Part shown: positions 56,303 to 64,000 of the stretch, piece after piece | Numbering within the stretch: position 1 is the first letter of the stretch | How the letters are laid out: the number at the start of each line of letters is the position of its first letter | Assembly: GCF_902686445.1 (NCBI RefSeq) | Contig: NC_062223.1 | Span: 57,561,998 to 57,625,997 of the forward strand | DNA from: Sciurus carolinensis | Taxonomy: Eukaryota > Chordata > Mammalia > Rodentia > Sciuridae | Direction of reading: 5' to 3' | DNA: 64,000 nt | Made by a program: the position numbers and the translations under genes | Notes under the pieces: model-generated | Database searches by the model: none | The model's input: the letters and a program-made list of their open reading frames with translations, nothing else | What the model was told of the DNA's origin: nothing

Positions 56303-57309
56303 CTGATTTAACCAAAGTAAACAAGCTTGGTGCTCAATGAATATTCAATAAATATTTGTGAATGCACACACACACAAGCCAACTCTGAGTTCCATGCTTA
56401 TCACTTCATTCTAAGTACCCAGTCGCATCCTTTACAATAAATTCTTTTGGGGGGGTGGGGATTATTACAGTCCAGGGGAAAGCTGAAGAGGACCTAGCCC
56501 TAGAGGTGACAGAAGGAAGGGGCAGATGAAAGAGTCCCTGGGTTTGAGGGAGCTAGGCAGACTAGATGTCATACTTAGTAAGAAAGGTGGAGGAAATACA
56601 GAGTCTGGGATGTCCCTGGGTGTGAGAAGATGCTGGGGACTATGGCCCACCAGTTAAAGGAAACGATGGGATGGTGATGGAAAGGGCACATACCCAGGGT
56701 CAGTGGATACTTATGAGACAGGAAGAAAGGAAGGAAGGAAGTAGGTAAGCCGGCAGGCAGGCATGCCAAACTCCAGGGACTGGCAAGTTTGTGGCAGGAC
56801 AAAGTCTAGCACGTAGCTGGCTAGATAGACGCCGTCCTCCAGGGAGTCATCTGTGGAGGTGATAATTGAGGCAGATGGAGCAGGAAGAAGGGTTGGAGAT
56901 CCCTGAGGAGGGGGTGGTGTGCAAAGGAGGTGGGCATGCTTAGCCCTTTGAGACCACATGCCTGTCTGAGCCCTCCACCCCAGACAGAGGTTCAGCCTTC
57001 CCAGTTGCCCCTAGTTCCCTGGTCCAACTCTGCTCTCTTTCTCAGACCCTAGACACCCCTTGGAAGGGACGTGCGAACACATTGAAGCAGCATCTGGGCT
57101 GGAGGACCACAGGAGCTTTGTCCCACCACAGCCACAGGATTTGTCCCACCCTGGGACACCAACTCTCATCAGCCAGCTTGCCACTCTTGTTTATCTATCA
57201 TCCTTCATTAATACTCAGTACCACCTTATGACCCGCTGATATTTTCTTTTTTTATATATTATAATCCTTGCACCATGTCATTATCTATCTATTGCAAAAC
57301 AAATTGTTT
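56303..57309. other. Mostly unassigned stretch, short L2 end at the left
   Basis: TGAATATTCAATAAATATTT (56338-56357) is a sense L2 end. 56723-56764 has GGAA and GGCA simple repeats. No gene is supported; the minus-strand frames near 56465-56959 are short and overlapping. Confidence 0.4.
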
Positions 57310-57655
57310 AGGGTTACATGTTTATGTCTTCCCCAAATGCTCAAATTGAAGCCCTAATCATGTTTGGAGGTGGGGTCTTTGGGAGGTGATTATCAGGTTT
57401 GGATGAGGTCGTAAGGGTAGAACCCCCACAGTGGGATTAGTGTCCTATAAAAAGAGAGGGAGATGAGGGCTCTCTGTCTTTACCTCCTGTGAGGATACAA
57501 TAAGAAGGTGGCTGTCTATGGGCCAGGAAGAGCCTCACCAGACAGTACAGTGGTCGGTACCCTGATCTTGGATTTCTCAGTCTCCAGACCCAGGGGAGAT
57601 TAGTGTTTGTTAGCACTAGAGCACTAGTATGCAATATTCTGTTTGAGCAGCCTGA
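57310..57655 (+). mobile_element. MLT1-type MaLR LTR remnant
   Basis: TGGAGGTGGGGTCTTTGGGA, GTGATTATCAGGTTTGGATG, CAGTGGGATTAGTGTCCTAT, GTGAGGATACAATAAGAAGG and GATCTTGGATTTCTCAGTCT follow an MLT1 LTR in sense orientation. It ends in CAGCCTGAACTAA. Confidence 0.85.
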
Positions 57656-57994
57656 ACTAAGCCAGAAATTGTCTTCGAGCTTAGTGATTTAAAAACATTT
57701 ACTGTCTCACAGCTTCTGTGGGTCAGGAATCCAGGAGCAGCTGGCTAGGGACCCAAGCTTAGAGTCATGCAGGCTGCAGGTAAGGATCAGGTTGGGTTAC
57801 AGCCCCCTCAAGCTAACAGAGGAACTGCTTCCCAGTGCACTGTCGGGCTGTGGGAGAGAGGCCTCCGTTTAACACCAGCTGTTGGTCAGATGCCACCTCA
57901 GGTTTCTTGCTGTTGAGGTCTCTCCACATGGCAGCTTGCTTCATCAGAGCAAATGAAAGCCCAGAGGCAGAGTGGGCTGGAGAAATGGAAGATG
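57656..57994. repeat. Unclassified interspersed repeat
   Basis: TTACTGTCTCACAGCTTCTG, GGGTCAGGAATCCAGGAGCA and CTCCACATGGCAGCTTGCTT are phrases of a widely dispersed mammalian repeat that I cannot name. The strand is not assigned. Confidence 0.4.
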
Positions 57995-57999
57995 CAGGC

Positions 58000-58435
58000 T
58001 GTTCTAGTCAGCTTTTTCACTGCTGTGACCAAAGAATCTGACGAGAACAATTAGAGGAGGAAAAGTTTATTTGGGGGCTCATGGCTTCAGAGGTCTTAGT
58101 CCACAGATGGCTAACTCCATTCTTTGGGGCCCAAGGTGAGGCAGGATGTGATGAAAGAAGAGTGTGGGAGGGGAAAGCAGCTCCAGGCATGGTATCATGA
58201 AGCAGAGAGACTAATTTCAACTCACAAAATATATGCCCCAAAGGCACACCCCCAACGACCCACCTCCTCTAACCCCTCCCTACCTGCCTATAGTCACCAC
58301 CTGGTTAATCCCCTACTAGGGGATTAAGTTTACTAGTTTAAGATTCTCATAACTCAGTCATTTCATCTCTAAACCTTCTTGCATTGTCTTTCACATGAGC
58401 TTTTGGGGAACACCTCACACCTAAACCATAACACA
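58000..58435 (-). mobile_element. MaLR-type solo LTR with exact 5-bp target duplication
   Basis: Same family as 1-334 and 27047-27489. Minus-strand ends are TGTGTTATGG and GACTAGAACA, with AATAAAC (plus GTTTATTTGGGGGCTCA, 58065-58081). CAGGC lies on both sides (57995-57999 and 58436-58440), the 5-bp duplication typical of ERVL/MaLR integrases. No internal sequence remains. Confidence 0.92.
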
Positions 58436-58440
58436 CAGGC

Positions 58441-58769
58441 TTTTGTCACTCAATCAGAACGGACATCCCATCACTTTTACTGTATTCTATTCCTAGTGGT
58501 GAGTCACCACGTGCAGCTCACAATCGAGAGCAGAGAATTATACAAGGTTGTGACCACAGGACTGATGGCTTTCAATAAGTTGTGTCAGAATCCACCTGCC
58601 ACAGTCCTTCACACCCATCCCCAAAGGCACGCTCTCATGGCATACCTGTCTCAATCACCTCCCCACCCCAGTGCCTCACACAGTGGGTGTCTAATATGCT
58701 GTATTTAAAGGAATAAACACAATAACTTACCAGCTCCACAGCTCCCAGTACTGTACCCTAGAATACATG
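58441..58769. other. Unassigned stretch
   Basis: No recognised gene or repeat. Confidence 0.3.
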
Positions 58770-58985
58770 CTTAGTGCTTTAATTTTTAACTGACAAATTA
58801 TTACACATATTTATGGGATACAATTTCAAGTCCAATATATGTACACATTATGAAATGATTAGATCAAGCTAATTAACATATCCATAACCTCACATACTTA
58901 TCATTTGAGGGAAAGTGAGAAAATTTAAAATCTATTCTCTTGTCAATTTTGAAATATACATTACTACATACTTGTTGGATGAAAG
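58770..58985 (+). repeat. Old L1 3' UTR fragment
   Basis: AACTGACAAATTATTACACA, TATTTATGGGATACAATTTC, AAGCTAATTAACATATCCAT and AACCTCACATACTTATCATT match an old L1 3' UTR closely. Confidence 0.8.
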
Positions 58986-59056
58986 AATGAATAAATGATC
59001 TGAATGTCCTTTGGTGAACAATTGACATAATCCCTCAATAACTAGATAAAATTTAG

Positions 59057-59486
59057 AAGCCGGGCACAGCAGTACACATTTGTAATCCCACCTACTCAGG
59101 AGGCTGAGGCACAAGGACAGCAAGTTCAAGGCCAGCCTGGGCAACTTAGTGAGACCCTTCCTAAAATAAAAATGTTTTCTTTTCTTTTGGGAAGCAGGGT
59201 ACCAGGAATTGAACTCAGGGGCACCTTAACCACTGAGACACATCCCCAGTCCTTTTTAAACAAAAAAAAAAAAAAAAAAATTTGAGACAGAATCTTGTCA
59301 AGTTGCTTAGGGCCTCGCTAAATTGCTGAGGCTGGCTTTGAACCTGCCATCCTCCTGCCTCCGCCTCATGAGCCGCTGGGATTATAGGTGTGGGCTACTG
59401 TGCCTGGACATAAACAGTTTTAAAAGGGACTCGGGTAGAGCTTTTGCCTAGCATGCTGCAGGTCTTGGGTTTAATTCCTAGTACTG
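59057..59486 (+). mobile_element. Composite B1/ID SINE, interrupted by a second SINE
   Basis: The B1 head is at 59057-59178 (GCCGGGCACAGCAGTACACA, GAGGCTGAGGCACAAGGAC). The ID tail resumes at 59412-59486 (GGGACTCGGGTAGAGCTTTT, CTAGCATGCTGCAGGTCTTG). Outer flanks TAAAATTTAG (59047-59056) and TAAAATTAAG (59487-59496) differ at one base. Confidence 0.88.
59179..59411 (-). mobile_element. Composite B1/ID SINE nested in another SINE
   Basis: Inverted ID part (GGTACCAGGAATTGAACTCA, CCACTGAGACACATCCCCAG), an A run (59262-59280), then inverted B1 (GAGACAGAATCTTGTCAAGT, TCCTGCCTCCGCCTCATGAG, GGGATTATAGGTGTGGGC). Inner flanks AAAATGTTTT (59169-59178) and AAACAGTTTT (59412-59421) agree at 8 of 10. Confidence 0.9.
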
Positions 59487-59496
59487 TAAAATTAAG

Positions 59497-59739
59497 TAAC
59501 TGATTAATTATTTAGTTAATTAATTAGGAGACTGAGTGACTTTATGAATGCCATGAAGAATAAAAATTTCCAGGCATAACTATCATATTCCTGTTTCCCA
59601 ACCTTGTGTCTATGGGGCTATTTTGAAATGCTTAAATAACTTAGGAAACCTCCTAGAAGATGTATGGTGAAAGAGCTTGCTGTCCCTAGAGAGAGACAGA
59701 GAGAGACAGACCTCTACCCTCTTACCAGGTTGTGGCAGG
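59497..59739. other. Unassigned AT-rich stretch
   Basis: A short TTAATTA-rich patch lies at 59495-59527 and GAGAGACAGA repeats at 59690-59710. No gene. Confidence 0.35.
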
Positions 59740-60340
59740 AGCTCTGGAGAGTTTAAATTTTAAATTTGCATAATTATTTCCCCTTGACTGGCTCCCCCTC
59801 CGCCCTGCTAAGGCTGATGTCCTAGAAATGCATTTCCGAGTGACAAGTATATTGTCAACGCAGATCAGATCTGTGCACTGCAGCACACTGATTGGCAGGC
59901 CTATTAAAATACAAAGAGGACCCCAAATGAGCAACTTTGAAGACCTGAAAGGGGACACTGGCAAGAACATGTCCTCCCCACCCCCAACCCCACTTTGCTG
60001 TTAATTGCAAAGCAGAGCCTCGATAAAGTATATTAAACAGATAAACAACTGGAGCGGTGTTTATTAAAAAAATAGCAAATGGCACAGTGCCAACACGGAT
60101 AAGCTTTGCTGTAATCAGTGTATTTATTTCACCTCCCAAAAAGCCTGTCTGGGCTTCTTTTAAGCCTGATAAACTCATTATGCTAAGTTTCAGCTTCCAT
60201 AGAATGGAGGCTTTTCTATATGTTAATTCATTTTAGTAAATAATTATTCTGTTTGGCTGGGGTAATGCATGTCTTTATAATTTAATAATTGGGAGGATTA
60301 TTAACATGATTAATAGGAGTCATAAACTAATACTGAGAGT
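59740..60340. promoter_or_regulatory. Candidate conserved noncoding element / enhancer
   Basis: This is the longest repeat-free AT-rich block near any motif cluster. It contains TTTAAATTTTAAATTTGCAT, CTGTTAATTGCAAAGC (octamer/homeobox-like, 59998-60013), ACAGATAAACAACTG (forkhead-like, 60038-60052), TATTAAAAAAATAGC and TAATTTAATAATTGG. No coding frame has a domain. Conservation is not testable from one sequence. Confidence 0.4.
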
Positions 60341-60418
60341 TTAAAATTATTTTTTTCCTCTAAATAAATATAATAAAGAGGCTGATGGTAGGGATTCTCT
60401 TCCCCTCTCCCTCTCTCA

Positions 60419-60434
60419 CTTTTTTTTTTTTTTT
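60419..60434. repeat. Poly(T) tract
   Basis: A short T run after CTCTCTCACT with no recognised SINE following. Confidence 0.85.
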
Positions 60435-60547
60435 CCTCAAAGTTAGGAATGCACTACTTGGAACAGGAGATATTGCCTTTCTTCTCCATCTGAGATCTAA
60501 CTGATAGAGCTCTTTACTTCTCTTCAGAGCTTTAATATGTGCCTCCT

Positions 60548-60579
<32 letters not shown>

Positions 60580-60592
60580 TTGTGTGTGTGTA
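60548..60592. repeat. (TG)n microsatellite
   Basis: A GT run with one TTTG interruption. Confidence 0.95.
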
Positions 60593-60714
60593 CTGAAAAA
60601 GAAAAATCTAACGAGAACTAGAGAGAGGAATAGGGAAGAAATTGAGTGACTGACTCCCACATGCCATCCGAACCTCAGTTTGTCTCTTCAGTGTTAATCA
60701 GGGAAGTTTTCTCA

Positions 60715-61115
60715 AATCAAAAGCACAAAGAGACATCATCTCACTCCTGTAAGAATGGCTATAAGCAATGGAGTTCTATTCAGTCATAAGGAACAAAATT
60801 ATGTCACTTGCAGGAAAATGAATGGAACTTGAGAACATTATGTTAAGCAAAATAAGCCAAAGTCAGTTAAGGGTGGTGTGTTTTCTCTCCTATGTGGAAG
60901 CTAGAGAGGAAAAAGAAAAAGCAAGGTGGAGGGAATCTCATGAAAGTTGGAGGGAGATCAGTAGAGTAGAGGAAAGGGACCAGGGTGAGAGAAAGGGAAA
61001 TATTGGGAAACACCATTGATCAAATTATGCTGTTATATTGTGTGCATGTATAAATAGGCAACAACAAATCCCACCATTGTGTACAATTATAATGCACCAA
61101 CTTAAAAATGGGGAA
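60715..61115 (+). repeat. Old L1 fragment
   Basis: ACATCATCTCACTCCTGTAA, TCTATTCAGTCATAAGGAAC, TGCAGGAAAATGAATGGAAC and AGCAAAATAAGCCAAAGTCA are the L1 ORF2 end and 3' UTR of an older subfamily than the 50-56 kb copy. A frame at 60822-61019 is a remnant only. Confidence 0.85.
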
Positions 61116-61119
61116 AAAA

Positions 61120-61910
61120 GAATGACTACTAGCAAAAAGACAAAAAAAAAAACCAAATGACTAAAGTTGGTGAGGATATGGAGAAAGGGGAACTCACACG
61201 CTGCTGGTGGGAATGAGAATTAGTACCGCTGACTGGAAAACAATATGGGGCTCCTCGAAAGAATAAAATATACGCCTACCAAGTGATCCAGCAATCCCAC
61301 TACTGTGCATATATCAAAGGAAATGAAATCAGTGCATCAAAGAGATCCTGCACTCCCATGTTTACTGAAGCACTATTCACAATAGTCAAGATATAGGATC
61401 AGCCCAGGTATCCATTGTTGGATGAATGGAGGAAAAAAGCATTATTGGCGTACACACACACACACACACACACAGGGAACAGCATTCAGCCACAAGACAA
61501 AGGACAAAATCCTGTCATCTATGGCAGTAAAGGTAGACCTGAAGATCATAATTTTAGGTGAATAAATGAGGTCAGGACAGATAAACACCACATGACTCAC
61601 TCACAGTTAGAATATTAAAAAGTTGAGCTCATGGAAGTAGAGAGCAGAATAATGGTCACGACAAGTGGGAGAGGGAAGGGACATTAGGTGAATGTGGGGG
61701 ATTGGCTAATTGATGTAAAGTAACAGTCACATAGGAGGAACAAGTTTGGGTGTTCCAACACCAAGTAGCATAATTTTAAAAAGCTAGAAAAAGGATTTTG
61801 AATGTTCTCATCACAAAGAAATTATAAATGTCTGAGACAATGAACCACAATATTATACTGCATCCCATAGGATGTAGAGCTGTTAGGTCAATTTAAAAAA
61901 ATAAATCAGA
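61120..61910 (+). repeat. Old L1 3' end, second copy
   Basis: TTGGTGAGGATATGGAGAAA, CACACGCTGCTGGTGGGAAT, CACTATTCACAATAGTCAAG and CACATGACTCACTCACAGTT again follow the L1 ORF2 end and 3' UTR. The part 61455-61474 is a (CA)n expansion. It overlaps the preceding fragment in L1 coordinates, so these are two separate insertions. Confidence 0.88.
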
Positions 61911-61929
61911 GGAACTGAAGAAATACTTG

Positions 61930-62011
61930 TTTTGGAGAGTGCTCGCCTAGCATGCGCAAGGGCCGTGGTTCAAATCCCCAGCACCTCAGAGGAGGAAAAA
62001 AAAAAAAAAAA
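61930..62011 (+). mobile_element. ID SINE, 5'-truncated
   Basis: GAGTGCTCGCCTAGCATGCG, then GGTTCAAATCCCCAGCACCT and an A tail of about 15. The first 30 bases of a normal ID are missing. Confidence 0.85.
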
Positions 62012-62380
62012 TACACCAGAAATATAAGAATAACATAGTGACTTTTCTAGAGATCCAAAATACCCAAATTTTAAAAATTCAGGCATCATGTTTCATACAA
62101 TTGGAGTGTTAAAATTATTCTCTTGTGAAATAACAGTAATATCTTGCTCCATCTTCTAACTTGGAAAAGTTAAAAGCTGGCAACGTTTGACCTCTTTCCC
62201 CAATTTTTTTTTTGGCATTTTTAGTTTAGAAATTTACCAGACTGCAAAACTGCAGAGTCTCAGAAACTCAGCTTCAGACCAGAGCCATATGGTCTCAAAA
62301 GTGAGCACACGCTGAACCAGAATTCCAGAGCTGGTTTTCTTGGGTGATATTCTGGTTTGTTAAGTGGGGAAACAATAGAA
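62012..62380. other. Unassigned stretch
   Basis: No recognised gene or repeat. Confidence 0.35.
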
Positions 62381-62384
62381 CTGC

Positions 62385-62495
62385 ATATTAATCCAGCCAT
62401 TCATGCTCTTAGTGAGCATCTGCTCTGTCCCAGGCAGTACTGTTAGCACTGACGATAAAGCAAGGGAGGTATTCAAGTAGCTGATCCCCTGCTGA
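62385..62495 (-). repeat. L2 LINE 3' end fragment
   Basis: GAGCATCTGCTCTGTCCCAG, GCAGTACTGTTAGCACTGAC are the antisense L2 end. Confidence 0.6.
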
Positions 62496-63039
62496 GTTGA
62501 AGGGATATTGATGGAACTTGCTGGGGATGAGGCATCAAGACCTTAGCCCCTGGTCCTTGTAAGGGGTCAAAGAGTACGTGTCGACTGGATGATGAATGAA
62601 CTGTATATGGTTGTGAGCTAAGAGACAAGGCTTCTCAATAGACTTCTGTGTTGTTGTTGTCACTGTTCCTGCCAGAAAATGAACCTTTCTGGCCCAGGCA
62701 GGGTCAGCCGGAAAGCCCTGAGCTATCCTTGGCCTCGCAGAAGCCACATGAACTGACTGACCATTATCATATCAGACATGCAGGCTGCCCAGCACCACTG
62801 TGGATGCCCCACCCAGACCTATTCTCCACCCCCAGCACTCCTATCTCAGCCATTCTGTCTAGACCTGCCCACCAGCCCTCCTCCCCGAGCCAGGATGAAC
62901 TTCTAGTCCACTGCTCTGCTCTCCAGCCTCAGGCAGCTTCCCCTACTATCCAACTAGAATCTGCTTCTCAGACTGGTACAAGTGGGGTCTGGACAGAGGC
63001 CAGGCACACACAGGGAACACCCACCTACCACTTCATTCC
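62496..63039. other. Unassigned stretch with a chance 161-residue frame
   Basis: A frame at 62648-63133 is proline- and serine-rich, has no domain and runs into the adjacent L2. No gene is accepted. Confidence 0.35.
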
Positions 63040-63325
63040 TTCACACGTTCATTCCCTCGGCAAATATTTTCAAAACTCCTACTGTGCTAGCTTTCTCCCT
63101 GAGGCTGGGAAAATGAAGATAATGAAGACTTAGTCTCTGATCTCACGAAACCTATAGTCAGGTGAGAAACAAGCCTGAAGAGAATTGGATTGAGTGTAAG
63201 ATGCTGAGTTATAGTCAAGGCCTACAGAAGGAGCAGCACAAGAACAAAGACAGCCCCGGCTGCCGGGCCTGCCAGGGAGCTTCCCAGAGGAAGTCTTCAC
63301 GGAGAACCTCAAAAGAGGGGGAGAA
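63040..63325 (-). repeat. L2 LINE fragment
   Basis: ACGTTCATTCCCTCGGCAAA, AAACTCCTACTGTGCTAGCT and GAAACCTATAGTCAGGTGAG are antisense L2. GAGCTTCCCAGAGGAAGTCT may continue it. Confidence 0.65.
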
Positions 63326-63366
63326 GGTCACCAGCTAAGTGAGACTTACTGCATTCTCAGGCTCAT

Positions 63367-63545
63367 TTTTTTTTTTTTTACCAGTGGATGTATTTGCTTC
63401 TGCATGTGCATGCAATTGGCACACACACACAAACACACACACATATATAACAAAAACATATGTGCACAAACATATATACACAAACATGCACACATAAAAA
63501 TACACACATATATACACAAACATGCACACACACACACAGAGGCCA
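63367..63545. repeat. T tract and long degenerate (CA)n region
   Basis: A T run at 63367-63380 is followed by CA-rich sequence with CATA and CAAA variants from 63420 to 63540. The short frames across it are repeat products. Confidence 0.9.
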
Positions 63546-64000
63546 TCAACTTTGTCTTGTTCATTGCTAAAAAGGACAATGAGAAAAAACAGCAAAACAG
63601 GACCATTGACCCCACATATAATCCTTTCTTCCCTAAATGGGCTAAAGTGACAACTTCAGAGCTGCGGAAGCCTTTTTTTAGACCTGCCACTTGGAATAGT
63701 AGGGACATGAGAAAACAAAGTTCATTTCAAATTCTATAGGCTTTGACGTGCGACAACCAAATAGCCACAATTTTGGGGGAAAAATCAATAAGTCTAAAAT
63801 TTAATACCATACTTAACGACATGGCCAAAAAGTAATCAGGATATTTGGTCAGCAAGTACCAAATAGCAGAGTGATGTTTGACCTTGCCAAAGGGTAGGGA
63901 CTATGGCACAAGAACATGCTCTCTAGGTGAGCTTGATGCACTGGCTTGGCTAGAAGGAAGTGGAGGCGGGAGGAGGAACTTAAATGTCCTCAGGGAGCCA
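63546..64000. other. Unassigned stretch at the right edge
   Basis: No recognised gene or repeat. Confidence 0.3.

Noticed and set aside
62648..63133. 161-residue open frame
   Set aside because: Proline/serine-rich without domain, running into an L2 fragment.
63404..63739. Histidine/threonine-rich frame
   Set aside because: Translation of a CA repeat.
1..64000. CRISPR array, operon or prokaryotic mobile system
   Set aside because: The window is mammalian; direct repeats found are microsatellites or retroelements with no regular spacer pattern.

Overview
This window is nuclear DNA from a placental mammal, most likely a rodent of the squirrel family (ground squirrel or marmot type). The main evidence is a composite SINE. 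It joins a 7SL/B1-like head (GCTGAGGCAGGAGGAT, then GAGACCCTGTCTC) to an ID-like tail (GGGGCTGGGGATGTGGCTCAG, then GAGTTCAATT) and recurs on both strands. Free ID elements, rodent-type MaLR LTRs, a young-looking L1 and many old L2, MIR, MER5A, HAL1, CR1/L3 and MLT1 relics agree with this. The species is inferred from repeat style, not from an alignment.

No host protein-coding gene, tRNA, rRNA or recognised small RNA gene could be supported. Apart from the L1 frames, the open reading frames are short, lack known domains and mostly run through repeats. The window reads as intergenic or deep-intronic DNA built up by retroelement insertion.

Layout. 0-5 kb: a MaLR LTR cut by the window edge, L2, a composite SINE, a solo ERV-type LTR with target duplication, an L1 3' end and L2/MIR. 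5-16 kb: MIR, L2 and old L1 pieces between long unassigned stretches, with a homeobox-motif-rich candidate conserved element near 12 kb. 16.7-19.1 kb: an old minus-strand L1 broken up by two MaLR LTRs and a SINE. 20-30 kb: L2/MIR, two SINEs, a 5'-truncated L1 with a perfect 13-bp target duplication, a second copy of the squirrel MaLR LTR and a CTCF-like site. 30-42 kb: mostly non-repeat sequence with candidate regulatory elements, MIRs, MLT1, old L1, a strong CTCF-like site near 39.2 kb and a MER5A. 42.6-43.3 kb: a SINE split by a second copy of the ERV-type LTR. 43.5-49.6 kb: CR1/L3, HAL1, L1M, ID, L2 and MIR relics. 50.09-56.29 kb: an essentially full-length L1 with a YY1-type start, open ORF1, frameshifted ORF2 and a G-rich 3' UTR with telomere-like hexamers. 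57-64 kb: MLT1, a third MaLR copy with exact 5-bp duplication, a SINE inside a SINE, an AT-rich candidate enhancer near 60 kb, old L1 ends, an ID element, L2 and long CA repeats.

How it works together: there is no operon or pathway here. The functional candidates are the L1 promoter and frames, a few CTCF-like and RFX-like motifs, and five or six repeat-free AT-rich blocks that could be conserved enhancers. I found no previously undescribed system; the best content is nested-insertion history and the candidate regulatory blocks.
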